Assembly: GCA_002787775.1 (NCBI GenBank)
Contig: PCUW01000019.1
Location: 1-64,000, forward strand
Origin: Bdellovibrionales bacterium CG12_big_fil_rev_8_21_14_0_65_38_15
GTDB lineage: Bacteria; Bdellovibrionota; Bacteriovoracia; Bacteriovoracales; Bacteriovoracaceae
Direction of reading: 5' to 3'
DNA length: 64,000 nt
This document shows positions 7,455-16,884 of this stretch, in pieces. The notes under the pieces were generated by a model that was not told the origin of the DNA, did not search any database, and saw only the letters and a list, made by a program, of their open reading frames with translations. The position numbers and the translations under genes were made by a program. How positions within the stretch are numbered: the stretch's first letter is position 1; every line of letters begins with the position of its first letter.

Positions 7455-8350
7455 AATATTTAACAATTCTTATTTTCTTAGTATTTCCATTGGCTTCAAA
7501 AGCTGGTTCATTTTTAAATTGGCAGCTAGAAAAGCATACTTTCACATATAAAAACAAACCCGTACAAATTCGAGCTGGATATCTTGAAGCAAGTTCTAAG
7601 GTCGCTTTTAAAGGCAATATCTTATATTACCAAGGTCTAGCCGATTCAATGTTAAATCATGACCCTTTATTTCAATCTCTTGTTAACGAGGGATTTAGAG
7701 TGATTGCTTTTGATTATATGGGCCAAGGTGGCTCTGATGGTTCAATGAATAATACAACCATCGAAAATATCAATATTCTTGGTGATCAAATTATTAAAAG
7801 ATTTGCGAGAAAAATAGATAATAAGAAATTCAAGTACCATTTAATTGGTTGGTCTACAGGCGGGTTAGCAGCCTATCGAAAAGCATATCTTGATAAAAGC
7901 CAAAGTCTATTATCTGTTACATTAATTGCTCCTGGAATAGCTCCAAAAGTTCTAGTTGGAGAAGGCCTCTTTAATTGGCCTATTGACGAAATATCGATGA
8001 GATCCCTTACCTCTAATCAATTTATTGGCGTCAACGATCCACATGAAGATCCAATTTACCCAAACTCTCCTGTTTGTGTTCCAAAATTTGCTCTTAATTT
8101 GCAAGCAACTGCCTTAAGTAGTCGAGACTGGAAAATAGATGAAAAAATCAAAGGGTTCGTCTTACTTTCAGACAACAAGGTCGACACCTATGTTAATTCA
8201 GCGACAACTCTCAAGGTTGTTAGAAAAAATGCGTCTCATTTCAAACGTATAACTTATATGAAGACAAGGCACGAGATTGATAACGAGTTTGAATCGATCG
8301 CACAGGTTGCCAGAAATGATATTAGGAAGTTCATTCTAAGCCATAATTAA
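7451..8350 (+). CDS. Exported alpha/beta hydrolase (serine hydrolase)
   Basis: 299 residues with a signal peptide (cleavage near SKA, residue 18). The fold resembles monoacylglycerol lipase-like hydrolases: FDYMGQGGSDG after strand 3-4, nucleophile elbow GWSTGG with Ser135, a likely acid in LLSDNKVD and a likely base in TRHEIDNE near the C-terminus. It overlaps the upstream exported protein gene by four bases. The location is periplasmic or secreted; the substrate is unknown but could be prey or environmental lipids (inference). This is the second exported hydrolase of this fold within 3 kb, the other being on the opposite strand at 5028-6008. Confidence 0.8.
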   Translation: MKYLTILIFLVFPLASKAGSFLNWQLEKHTFTYKNKPVQIRAGYLEASSKVAFKGNILYYQGLADSMLNHDPLFQSLVNEGFRVIAFDYMGQGGSDGSMNNTTIENINILGDQIIKRFARKIDNKKFKYHLIGWSTGGLAAYRKAYLDKSQSLLSVTLIAPGIAPKVLVGEGLFNWPIDEISMRSLTSNQFIGVNDPHEDPIYPNSPVCVPKFALNLQATALSSRDWKIDEKIKGFVLLSDNKVDTYVNSATTLKVVRKNASHFKRITYMKTRHEIDNEFESIAQVARNDIRKFILSHN

Positions 8351-8421
8351 TCAATTATTTTAAGCAGTTATGTTAAAACAAAATCACTCAAGTATTAAGT
8401 CAAACATGCCGAAAAGAAATC

Positions 8422-9393
8422 ATGTTTATCTTTGCGTCCTTAATTGTCATGACTGTTGCCACAAGCTTTATATGTGCCCTTGTTGAAACAACATTAATCA
8501 GTATTACGCCGTCATATTTACGTCGAATCCAAAAGAAAGATGAAACATTAGCAGCAAATTTGAAATTGCTTGTCGATCAATTCGAGCACAATCAATCGGC
8601 CTTGGCCGGAGTAAGTACACTTTTAATTGTTTTTGGCTCTGCCCTTATCGGTGTGCAAGTTTCAGAAATTTACGGAAGTTCTGCCGTTCCACTCGCCTCG
8701 CTTTTAACAGCAATTACAATGGTTGCACTCACTCAAGTTTTACCTCGCGCTATTGGTAGCCATTACTGGCCTTCACTTTGTCATTTTACTTTAAGTGTTC
8801 TTCCGGCCATCAAACTTTTTGCAGCACCATTTACACTTATGTCTAAATTAGTGCAAAAGTTTGGACTTCATAAATTTCAAGAACCTGTTATTCGCTCCGA
8901 AATCGAAACCATCACAGAACAAGGTTTTAAAGACGGTGCGATTGAAGCATCTGAATACCAACTTCTTAATAACGTTCTTGAATTTAAAAAATGGCGCTTA
9001 ATCGATATCATGAAACAACGATCGGATCTTTGCTCAGTCGATCCAGATATGACGATTGATGAAGCTCACGACATTATCAGAAATTCTAAAAATAATAAAT
9101 TCCCATTATTTGGAGCTGATCATAATGAGACAGTTGGCTATGTTAAAAGAGCCGACATAGCAGAAGCTATTTTAAATAATCATGGGAAACAATCTATTCG
9201 AAAATTAGCCAGACCGATTTTAACAGTTCCACATAATATGCGAGCGAGAAAACTTCTAACAAAATTTAGAACTCGCGACTGTGAAATCGCGCTTATTATT
9301 GACGATTACGGCGAAGTTATCGGCATGGTTGCTCAAGAAGATATGCTTGAAACATTATTAGATCAAAATGAAAATTTAAGGAGGGCCGCATGA
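8422..9393 (+). CDS. CNNM/CBS-domain membrane protein (HlyC/CorC-like)
   Basis: 323 residues. The N-terminal half (about 1-180) is a CNNM (DUF21) membrane domain with several hydrophobic segments and the typical ALVETTL stretch; residues about 190-315 form a pair of CBS domains, which bind adenine nucleotides. Proteins of this class are linked to divalent metal (Mg, Co) efflux or homeostasis. The sequence ends just after the second CBS, so the usual C-terminal CorC_HlyC domain is missing. It overlaps a tiny lipoprotein gene by ATGA. No signal peptide beyond the first membrane helix. Confidence 0.85.
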   Translation: MFIFASLIVMTVATSFICALVETTLISITPSYLRRIQKKDETLAANLKLLVDQFEHNQSALAGVSTLLIVFGSALIGVQVSEIYGSSAVPLASLLTAITMVALTQVLPRAIGSHYWPSLCHFTLSVLPAIKLFAAPFTLMSKLVQKFGLHKFQEPVIRSEIETITEQGFKDGAIEASEYQLLNNVLEFKKWRLIDIMKQRSDLCSVDPDMTIDEAHDIIRNSKNNKFPLFGADHNETVGYVKRADIAEAILNNHGKQSIRKLARPILTVPHNMRARKLLTKFRTRDCEIALIIDDYGEVIGMVAQEDMLETLLDQNENLRRAA

Positions 9394-9542
9394 ATAAAAT
9401 AACAGCCATTTTACTAATTAGTCTTATAGGTTTTTTCCAATCATGTTCTTCAGCGAGTAGGTCAGTAGCTCAAGAAAAGAAGAATACCATGGAAGAAAAA
9501 AAGCATCACTACCCTGCTTTAAGACGCGTGGATCGCTACTAA
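9390..9542 (+). CDS. Tiny lipoprotein
   Basis: 50 residues. It starts at ATG 9390, overlapping the CNNM gene stop by four bases (ATGA), with a strong AAGGAGGG ribosome site at 9378-9385. The leader MNKITAILLISLIGFFQSC ends in a plausible lipobox with Cys19, followed by a short charged tail rich in Lys, Glu and His that ends RRVDRY. The good ribosome site, coupling and lipobox argue that it is real despite its size. Function is unknown; an accessory to the CNNM membrane protein is possible. Confidence 0.65.
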   Translation: MNKITAILLISLIGFFQSCSSASRSVAQEKKNTMEEKKHHYPALRRVDRY

Positions 9543-9629
9543 GACTTCCCTGCCTCTTAGGAATGGCATAGCTATTTAGATAAACTACTGTTATTAGGTA
9601 GATTTCACTGGTTATGTCATAATAAGACT

Positions 9630-11576
9630 ATGAAAATTGGTATTCTTCTAGCACTACCCTTCACCCTTATGAGTCTGAATCTACAGGCCATGGACAATGA
9701 TGTTGTTCCAGAAAGTACTGGTGCCGTCAATGCTCAAAATCAAGAATCATTACAAGTCGTTATTGAACAGACACCCTACATTCAAGATGCCTTAGGGAAA
9801 TGTTATGACGAACGATCAGCAAATATTTCATCATGCCTTTGGACTAAATTAGAAGAACAAGGAAAAACAAACGAAGTAAAAATGCTTATTGAACAAGCCC
9901 AACAGGCACGTGGCCAAGCTGCAGGTGAACTCAATTTAAGTGGTGCCTCTCAAAATACTGTAAGTGAGAATGCGGAAGATGATATTCAAAAAAAGGCTAT
10001 TAAAAAACTAAGTGAAATTTATGAACAAAAACTTGCCGAAGAATTAAAGCAAGATGGGGAATTCTTAAATGTCACGAGTCAAGATACTTTCTTTGAACTT
10101 GCAAAAACACAAATTAGTAAAAACATCATTTCTACATGGAGTTCTGTTTGTATCAATGCTGGCTGGGATGGAGACAATTTAGTCATTTTCCAACCAACAC
10201 CAAACAAAAGCCTTTACGATGAAATTAGAAGAAAAAATATCGAGGCTCTAACATCAACGAGATCAGGAGTAGATTCTGATAATAAGCCAGTTTCGTCCAC
10301 TGATAATCTCAGTAGTCTATTTTTTACCTGTGCAAAACATCTTAAGTCGCTTTGTCAGGAAGCAAAATCTGGAACAATTAAATGTCCGACTTCCGATGGT
10401 CAGACACAAAACGAAACGAATCCAAATGCACAAGGTCTAAGCACTGGTGCATGTAAAGATATTAATATGCCCTCATACGAAGATGGCTCTTATTTCGTTG
10501 AGCCTGCAAGCTCACCAAAAACAATAACAATTAAGCCATTAAACAAACAAGGAAGCGCAGGAACAGTCAGCGCTGACTTTTCATCAATAAGATCTAAAAG
10601 CAAACAAAAAGCGTGTGAAGCTTTTACTTACGTTGATGGATTAAGAAGACAGCTAAAAGCAACAGAGAAGGTTGCAACAGCCCTCGAGGAAGATAATCAA
10701 AAACGTGCAAACGAAAAAACACCAGACGGAAGAAGTGTGCTTAGAGCTTATCAGTTAGATAAAATTCAACGTGAAAGTGGAAATATTGATATTGAAAAAG
10801 TCACCACAGTGACTTCAGCGGATGTCGCTTCAGAAGGAAGCTACTATGAAAGTATTGAACAAGACATCGAAAAGGTAAATAAATGCAAGATGACTCCAAA
10901 TGATCCACAATGCGCTGGTATTCTTGCTAGTTCGGATGCAGAAAAAGCAAGAATTAGAAATACTGGTGCGGCCTTAATTCTTGAAACCGCAGCACTGGAA
11001 AAAAAGCTTGAAAGTAAAGATAGCATTGCTGCCATGGGAGCTGAAGAAAAGAAACTTCTTTTAAAAACGATAAGACCTAATATCGATGTCGATGAAGTTG
11101 ATTTAGATAAAACGCTTGAGGAAGTAAGCGTCTCATTTTTAAATCAAAGAAAAAATCTCGTTAACAGTTTGGCCGAAAGAGTTAAAGAAATGGAAAAGAC
11201 TAGCGACACAGAGACTGAACAAGCTGCTATTGAAAGAATTGGTACTTCAAAACTTAGCCAGGGTAACGATTATATTCAAATGATCCATTTTAATAACGTA
11301 ATCTCTGGATATTTTAAGACTGATTCTGGTCAACAAAACACTCGAGTACTTGACCTAGAACTTGAGAGTGTTGCAAATCTAGACAATCGATCACTTAACA
11401 ATGCAACTTATGGGAATAATCAAAATATCTTTAATAATGGCTATAAGCAGACTTTAGAAACGGGTATTAGAGATACAAACAACGACCTGCAACTTGGTGC
11501 ATCAGAAAATACACAAGAAACACTACGCCTAAAAGCTGATGATCTTAGTCAGTTTATTGATTATGAACTTGAATAA
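9630..11576 (+). CDS. Large secreted Glu/Gln/Asn-rich protein, unknown function
   Basis: 648 residues with a signal peptide (cleavage near LQA, residue 20). The mature protein is hydrophilic, acidic and largely helical, with heptad-like stretches (residues about 95-150 and 330-540) consistent with coiled coils, plus scattered cysteines in the first 420 residues. No enzyme motif is visible. No Shine-Dalgarno sequence precedes ATG 9630, but a CATAAT -10-like box sits at 9618-9623, so the message may be leaderless or nearly so. I do not recognise the family; a structural or scaffold role in the envelope is a guess. Confidence 0.6.
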   Translation: MKIGILLALPFTLMSLNLQAMDNDVVPESTGAVNAQNQESLQVVIEQTPYIQDALGKCYDERSANISSCLWTKLEEQGKTNEVKMLIEQAQQARGQAAGELNLSGASQNTVSENAEDDIQKKAIKKLSEIYEQKLAEELKQDGEFLNVTSQDTFFELAKTQISKNIISTWSSVCINAGWDGDNLVIFQPTPNKSLYDEIRRKNIEALTSTRSGVDSDNKPVSSTDNLSSLFFTCAKHLKSLCQEAKSGTIKCPTSDGQTQNETNPNAQGLSTGACKDINMPSYEDGSYFVEPASSPKTITIKPLNKQGSAGTVSADFSSIRSKSKQKACEAFTYVDGLRRQLKATEKVATALEEDNQKRANEKTPDGRSVLRAYQLDKIQRESGNIDIEKVTTVTSADVASEGSYYESIEQDIEKVNKCKMTPNDPQCAGILASSDAEKARIRNTGAALILETAALEKKLESKDSIAAMGAEEKKLLLKTIRPNIDVDEVDLDKTLEEVSVSFLNQRKNLVNSLAERVKEMEKTSDTETEQAAIERIGTSKLSQGNDYIQMIHFNNVISGYFKTDSGQQNTRVLDLELESVANLDNRSLNNATYGNNQNIFNNGYKQTLETGIRDTNNDLQLGASENTQETLRLKADDLSQFIDYELE

Positions 11577-11607
11577 TTAATCTCACTCTCCTCTCCAATA
11601 AATTTCT

Positions 11608-11615
11608 GATATAAT
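11608..11615 (+). promoter_or_regulatory. Promoter of the acyl-CoA dehydrogenase gene
   Basis: A perfect TATAAT at 11610-11615, preceded by TG at 11607-11608 as an extended -10 motif. The predicted transcript start is near 11622, leaving a short leader with AAGGAG at 11634-11639 and GTG start at 11645. No clear -35 is present. Confidence 0.65.
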
Positions 11616-11644
11616 TTCGGTGCTTAAACATCTAAGGAGCATCA

Positions 11645-13393
11645 GTGAATTATTTTAGCGATGAAAAAGAATGGCAGTGGTTATTTCGTCATGGAATTGA
11701 TTGGGAAACTATTATCCCTCTATATTACAAATCTTTTCCTACCGAAGATGGCCTCAATTCAAAAGAAGAAGCGCTACAATTTTTTAAAGAGCTGATGGCC
11801 TCAACTGGTGAATGGTGTGGAACTTCAGTTCAAGATCGTGCTGCTAAATTAGATGATGAAGGTGCTGGTCAAGTTGTCGATGGAAAAACAATTCCAAGTC
11901 CTGCACTTGCTGAGCTTTATCAAGAAGCCAAAGATCTTCAGCTTTATGGCATTAGCCTTCCAACAAAGCACGGTGGTATGGGTGTGCCAGCTTCTCTGCA
12001 CATGGTAGTACTAGGTCAACTTTCACGAGCATGTGTCGCCTCTTCAACTCAACTAGCTTTTTTTACTTCAATTGGTGAAATGATTCATCGTTTTTGCGAC
12101 GATGAAACGGCAGATCGTTTAGTTCCAAAGATTGTTGCTGGAGAGTTAAGCGGATCGATGTGCTTAACTGAACCAGGCTGTGGATCCGATCTTGGACTTA
12201 TTCGTACAACCGCTGCACCACAGCCAGACGGCTCATATCATATCAATGGTTCGAAAATATTTATTACCAATGGTGGTGGCGGAATTCACTTCACTTTGGC
12301 CAGAGTTAATGGTGCCCCTGAAGGACTTGATGGCATTTCAATGTTCTTACTAGAGCAAGATCTAGGTGAGGGTAAAAACAATTTCAATGTTGTTAAAAAT
12401 GAAGAAAAGATGGGCATGCACGGCTCATTTACGACTGAGATTCTTTACGAAAATAGCAAGGCTCATATTATTGGAAAAGAAGGTGAAGGCTTTAAGATGA
12501 TGCTTCACCTGATGAACGAAGCTCGTATTGCCGTGGGTATGCAATCTCTTGGCGTGATTGAAGCCTCAATCGGATACGCCGTTAATTATGCCAATGAACG
12601 TCAGCAGTTTGGAAAGCCAATCTCTGAACTCCCTCTGATGAAGCGCTTACTTAATGACTTTACAACTGAGCGAGATGCTATTCGCGCTTTAATGGTTGAT
12701 ACCATTTCTCATTTTGATATTTTTCAAAAGCTAGATCTTAAACAACGCCACACAGGGGATTTAACCAAAGAAGAGCAAAACCTTTTAGAGGAAGCTAGAC
12801 TTTGGACTAGAAAAAGAACTCCCCTTGTGAAGTATTATGTCTGTGAAACAGGCGTGACTCTTTCCCAGCGCGCGATTCAAGTTCTTGGCGGATACGGCTT
12901 TATGCACGAGTACCCAGTTGAGCGTTATCACCGCGATAGTTTTGGCCCACTTCTATATGAAGGTACCTCTCAAATTCAAGCCCTCATGGCCTTAAAAGAT
13001 GTCGTTAAGTACGCCATCAAAGATCCAAAGAGATTCTTCCAAAATGTTTTATTCAAACATCCTGGTGCCGATCTTCTGTCGGGTTCTGAAGAATGGTCAA
13101 AAGATTTTAAAAGTATTCATTACCGTTTCAAAAAGAAAATGCTTGGTCTTCTCATCACTTCGCTAAAGCCTGAAGGATCAAAAGTGTTTAATGCTAAGTC
13201 ATGGCAGTCTGAAGCTGGTGTCGATAAGCTGATGGTTCATGCAGAAACACTTACTCAGGCCTTATCTTATATGGAAACGTTGAGAGTTCTCTGCGAACAC
13301 TCTAATAAAGACAAGGCTCGTGCTGACTTATTTTTTAGATATAAGAAGTTAATCACACCAAGGCTTGAAGGTATTTACGCCGACTGGAACTAA
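11645..13393 (+). CDS. Acyl-CoA dehydrogenase
   Basis: 582 residues. GTG start at 11645 with AAGGAG six bases upstream. It catalyses the FAD-dependent alpha,beta-dehydrogenation of acyl-CoA, the first step of beta-oxidation. Motifs: CLTEPGCGSDLG (FAD and substrate contact, about residue 175), NGSKIFITNGG, EARIAVGMQ, LGGYGFMHEYPVER, and the catalytic base Glu439 in YEGTSQIQ. The extra C-terminal 130 residues beyond the core place it with the longer acyl-CoA dehydrogenases that carry an added helical domain. It is cytoplasmic, perhaps membrane-associated. It is monocistronic, and the substrate chain length cannot be read. Confidence 0.9.
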   Translation: MNYFSDEKEWQWLFRHGIDWETIIPLYYKSFPTEDGLNSKEEALQFFKELMASTGEWCGTSVQDRAAKLDDEGAGQVVDGKTIPSPALAELYQEAKDLQLYGISLPTKHGGMGVPASLHMVVLGQLSRACVASSTQLAFFTSIGEMIHRFCDDETADRLVPKIVAGELSGSMCLTEPGCGSDLGLIRTTAAPQPDGSYHINGSKIFITNGGGGIHFTLARVNGAPEGLDGISMFLLEQDLGEGKNNFNVVKNEEKMGMHGSFTTEILYENSKAHIIGKEGEGFKMMLHLMNEARIAVGMQSLGVIEASIGYAVNYANERQQFGKPISELPLMKRLLNDFTTERDAIRALMVDTISHFDIFQKLDLKQRHTGDLTKEEQNLLEEARLWTRKRTPLVKYYVCETGVTLSQRAIQVLGGYGFMHEYPVERYHRDSFGPLLYEGTSQIQALMALKDVVKYAIKDPKRFFQNVLFKHPGADLLSGSEEWSKDFKSIHYRFKKKMLGLLITSLKPEGSKVFNAKSWQSEAGVDKLMVHAETLTQALSYMETLRVLCEHSNKDKARADLFFRYKKLITPRLEGIYADWN

Positions 13394-13426
13394 GACTTAA
13401 TTTAGACTCACACGGTGCATAATACT

Positions 13427-13448
13427 TTTGTTTGATATATCAAACAAA
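13427..13448. repeat. 22-base perfect palindrome, candidate operator
   Basis: Half-site TTTGTTTGATA followed directly by its exact reverse complement, no spacer, between the acyl-CoA dehydrogenase stop (13393) and the TolB-Kelch start (13488). A spacerless A+T-rich dyad of this length is more like a binding site for a dimeric repressor (TetR or GntR type) than a terminator, though a hairpin role is possible. Confidence 0.5.
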
Positions 13449-13487
13449 TATTGATACCGTCCCTTAATCATTAAATATTGAGGGAAT

Positions 13488-15311
13488 ATGAAGTCATTAA
13501 TCTTTGTCTTAACACTTTTTATCGCCACTTTAAGCCAAGCCAAGATGGTTTTCTTAGCTGAAGGCCCACTTGGAAAGCATGTTGGTGTCAGTACAGATAA
13601 CTCTACCTATAAGCTCTTAACAGGTGGAGAGTCATGGAACCTCTACCCTACTATTTCATCTGATGGATCAAAGATTGCTTATGCCAATGGTACATCGGCA
13701 AGCGACCTAGTTCTAACGGTTAAAGACCTTAATACTAGAGAAGTTAAAAGACTCACTTCTCCAGGCTTTGTTTTACAGCCAATGTTTTCTAAAAATGGCA
13801 CGAGAGTTTTTTTCTCTCATCAAGTCGATGGCATCAACCACATCGCTTATAAAGATTTAAATTCCGCTGACTCCATTCAATACGTCACAAAAGACCATCA
13901 GAGTTTTTTCCCAGCACCTTTTCAAAGTGGTGAGATGATAATTTATCAACGTAACCGCGAAGGACAAGCCAGAGAAATCGTTATGCTTGATCTACTCTCC
14001 AATTCTAATAATGAGGAAGTGATTGGCCTTGGTATGGCTCCTGCTCTTTCAAAAGATGAGCAGTTTATCGCCTATACTTCAAAGGTTGATGGAAACTGGG
14101 ATATCTATATCTACAACCGCTTTACCAAAGAAACAAAAAGAGTCACTTTTGATAGTGCCAATGATTTTTCACCAACATTTGATCGCGTTGGAAACCTTAT
14201 CTATACTTCAGATCGTTTAGAAAATGGTGTCTTCTCAATTTTTTCTCAAGATTTAAATTCGTGGAGCACAGATCAAATACAAGAAAAACTTTTAATTACA
14301 AAAACAGGAACAAGCTTTTATGCACCAAGAATTTCTGGTATTGAAAGCTACTCAACAATTCAAATGCCAAAGCTTATTGGTACTCCAAGATCTTCTTTTG
14401 GAACGATTAATCATCAAGGCAATATCTATGTCGTAGGCGGACATCAAGGCGCAGAACATACTTATCCACCAGAATCTTTTACTGGCAGAATGACTGGCTA
14501 TAATATCGCTTCAAAGACTTGGAAAGATCTTGCTCCAAGACCAAATAAAGCGCATGGCTACCAACTTGCTGCTCATGGTAAGTACCTTTATGCCTTTGGT
14601 GGGTTTGCATATGAAGCAAGCACCAACCCAAAATGGAAATCGATTGATACAGTCGATCGCTACAATATCGAAACAGGGCTTTGGGAAGAAGTCACCCCAA
14701 TGCCTCGTCGACGTTCTTCAAATGTTGTTGTTCAAATCGGCCTAAAGGTTTACTTAATTGGTGGATGGGATGCGACTCCGAAATTTGATAACGATATCGA
14801 TGGCACTTTTCATGACCAAATTGATGTCTTTGATCTTGTAACTCTTAAGTGGGCAACGCTTGAAACAAAGCTTCCAAAGAAAAGACGTGCTTTTAGTGGA
14901 TTTTCAAAGGATGGAGTGATTTATCTTGTTGGTGGAATTTCACAAGGTGGAAGCCATTTTTCTTTAAGTGATGACTTTACTAAATTTAATCCACAGACTG
15001 GTGAGTTTAGCGATATGCCAAAGCTTCCATTTGGAACATTTGCTCCGGCGGCTGGATCAATTGGTAATAAGGCCTTTATGTTTGGCGGTATGTTTAAAAC
15101 TGGAACATTCAATTACGAATATGTTCCGCATATTTATCAATTTGATTTTGAAACGAATATGTGGACACACTCAGGACGTTACTTAAATGAATATAAAGGC
15201 TTCTCACAAGTCATTCAGATGAATTCTTGCTTAGCAATTCTAGGTGGCCATAGCTATAAAGATAATACTGACAGTCCAGTCGATACATTTGAGACATTCT
15301 GTTCAAAGTAA
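13488..15311 (+). CDS. Exported TolB-like plus Kelch double beta-propeller protein
   Basis: 607 residues with a signal peptide (cleavage near SQA, residue 18). Residues about 20-270 hold TolB/WD40-like repeats (SSDGSKIAYANG, SKDEQFIAYTS, DWNIY-type strands such as GNWDIYIYN). Residues about 295-600 hold six Kelch motifs marked by VVGGH, AFGGF, LIGGW, LVGGI, MFGGM and ILGGH, enough for a full second propeller. Such proteins are periplasmic or surface-exposed binding scaffolds, and a few Kelch propellers are enzymes. No catalytic residues are recognised. A ribosome site (GAGGGAAT) precedes the ATG. The palindrome at 13427-13448 may control it. Confidence 0.85.
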   Translation: MKSLIFVLTLFIATLSQAKMVFLAEGPLGKHVGVSTDNSTYKLLTGGESWNLYPTISSDGSKIAYANGTSASDLVLTVKDLNTREVKRLTSPGFVLQPMFSKNGTRVFFSHQVDGINHIAYKDLNSADSIQYVTKDHQSFFPAPFQSGEMIIYQRNREGQAREIVMLDLLSNSNNEEVIGLGMAPALSKDEQFIAYTSKVDGNWDIYIYNRFTKETKRVTFDSANDFSPTFDRVGNLIYTSDRLENGVFSIFSQDLNSWSTDQIQEKLLITKTGTSFYAPRISGIESYSTIQMPKLIGTPRSSFGTINHQGNIYVVGGHQGAEHTYPPESFTGRMTGYNIASKTWKDLAPRPNKAHGYQLAAHGKYLYAFGGFAYEASTNPKWKSIDTVDRYNIETGLWEEVTPMPRRRSSNVVVQIGLKVYLIGGWDATPKFDNDIDGTFHDQIDVFDLVTLKWATLETKLPKKRRAFSGFSKDGVIYLVGGISQGGSHFSLSDDFTKFNPQTGEFSDMPKLPFGTFAPAAGSIGNKAFMFGGMFKTGTFNYEYVPHIYQFDFETNMWTHSGRYLNEYKGFSQVIQMNSCLAILGGHSYKDNTDSPVDTFETFCSK

Positions 15312-15323
15312 AATGTCTCAAAT
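15287..15323. terminator. Hairpin between convergent genes, probable bidirectional terminator
   Basis: Twelve-base arms ATTTGAGACATT (15287-15298) and AATGTCTCAAAT (15312-15323) with a 13-base loop, overlapping the TolB-Kelch stop codon and lying just before the end of nhaC at 15334. No U tract is evident. Confidence 0.5.
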
Positions 15324-15333
15324 CATTAATCGA

Positions 15334-16824
15334 CTAAGCTAGTTCAACACCCTCGGCATCACTTTCGCTGGGGGCTGTTTTCACACTTGATCTTTCAATT
15401 CCAATATCAAAGCCAGCAAGAAACGCAGAAATGATCGGACTTAAATAGTTAAAGAAGGCATAAGGTGCATACTCAAGAGTTGCTACACCCATAACCCCTG
15501 CTTCATAAGCTCCACAAGAGTTCCAAGGAATTAAAGGTGAAGTCACTGTCCCCGCATCTTCAAGAGCACGAGAGAGGTTCTTAGGGTGTAAGCCGTATTG
15601 ATCATAGGCTCTTTTAAACATCCTGCCAGGAATAAGAATCGCTAAGTATTGATCTGAGGCCGTCATGTTTAGGAAGATACTGCTGGCTAGAGTTGCACCA
15701 ATAAGTGAGCCTACTCCTTTAACCATTCCAAGAATCGACTCAGCAATACGTTGAAGCATGCCAGTTCCTTCCATTGCACCACCAAAAATCATCGCCATAA
15801 GAATAAGAGTAACAGTTCCAAACATGCCACTCATACCACCACGATTAAACAGACCATCAATTAACTTATTCCCACTTTCAAAGCTAAATCCATTATAAGC
15901 AGCACCCATAAGAACTTTATAACCGCTAATTAAAGAGAAATCAGTCCCGATCATTTTTGCAATAAGTTCTTGTTGGAACATCAGAGCACAAACACCACCG
16001 AAAACAGTACCAAGAATCATAGCAGGTAGTGCCGGAACTCTTAAAATCACCATTACAATAATTGAAGCAGGAACTAAAAATAAATGAGGACCAATATTAA
16101 AAACGGATTTAATTTGAGTTAATACTTCTGGAATTGACCCAATCGCTGCACCGTCATGATTTTGGAATAGGCCTAAAATTGTAAAAAGAATCAAGGCTAA
16201 GACAAACGCTGGCACCGTTGTGTAAACCATATAACGAATATGTGTAAATAGATCAGTTCCCGCCATTGCAGGAGCAAGATTTGTCGTATCTGACAAAGGA
16301 GACATCTTATCACCAAAATAAGCACCTGAAACGATCGCTCCAGCAACCATTCCAAGAGGAATTCCCATTGCCTGTCCAATTCCAATAAGCGCCACACCTA
16401 CAGTACCCGTAGTCGACCAACTAGAACCAGTAGCAAGAGCGACGATGGCACAAACAAGCGCACAAACAGGAAGAATAACTGCTGGATGAATTAATTGAAG
16501 ACCGTAGTAAATCATGGCAGGAACAACACCACTTAAAATCCACGTTCCAATTAAAGATCCTACGACCAAAAGAATTAAGGTCGCTTGAATCGCAACAGAG
16601 ATTGATTTCACGATTTGATTTTCAATATCGCTATAAGCAACTTTTTGAACAAAGATTCCAATGATCGTCGCAAGTGCCCCGGCCGCTAATAATGCTAATT
16701 GATTAGGTCCACCAGTTGCATCGTCTTTAAAAAGAATAATATTAAAAATAAGTAAACCCATTAAGAAAATAACAGGGACTAAAGAAAGAATAAGAGACGG
16801 GCGTTTTGCAGAGGTATTACTCAT
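15334..16824 (-). CDS. nhaC: NhaC-type Na+/H+ antiporter
   Basis: 496 residues, about a dozen hydrophobic segments, an inner-membrane transporter of the NhaC branch of the ion transporter superfamily. Characteristic blocks are GSSWSTTGTVG (about residue 145) and GDKMSPLSDTTNLAP (about residue 185), plus SPLIPWNSCGAY near the C-terminus. NhaC proteins exchange Na+ for protons; some members carry malate/lactate instead, so the substrate is probable, not proven. The ribosome site GGAG precedes the ATG. It is transcribed alone; a weak promoter (TTGACC at 16879-16884 and TAAGAT at 16854-16859, minus strand, 19-base spacer) lies upstream. Confidence 0.88.
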   Translation of the reverse strand: MSNTSAKRPSLILSLVPVIFLMGLLIFNIILFKDDATGGPNQLALLAAGALATIIGIFVQKVAYSDIENQIVKSISVAIQATLILLVVGSLIGTWILSGVVPAMIYYGLQLIHPAVILPVCALVCAIVALATGSSWSTTGTVGVALIGIGQAMGIPLGMVAGAIVSGAYFGDKMSPLSDTTNLAPAMAGTDLFTHIRYMVYTTVPAFVLALILFTILGLFQNHDGAAIGSIPEVLTQIKSVFNIGPHLFLVPASIIVMVILRVPALPAMILGTVFGGVCALMFQQELIAKMIGTDFSLISGYKVLMGAAYNGFSFESGNKLIDGLFNRGGMSGMFGTVTLILMAMIFGGAMEGTGMLQRIAESILGMVKGVGSLIGATLASSIFLNMTASDQYLAILIPGRMFKRAYDQYGLHPKNLSRALEDAGTVTSPLIPWNSCGAYEAGVMGVATLEYAPYAFFNYLSPIISAFLAGFDIGIERSSVKTAPSESDAEGVELA

Positions 16825-16884
16825 TTAATGAACTCCAAAATATTTGAAAATTCATCTTAGCGAGCTTAAGCCGTAAAGGTCAAA

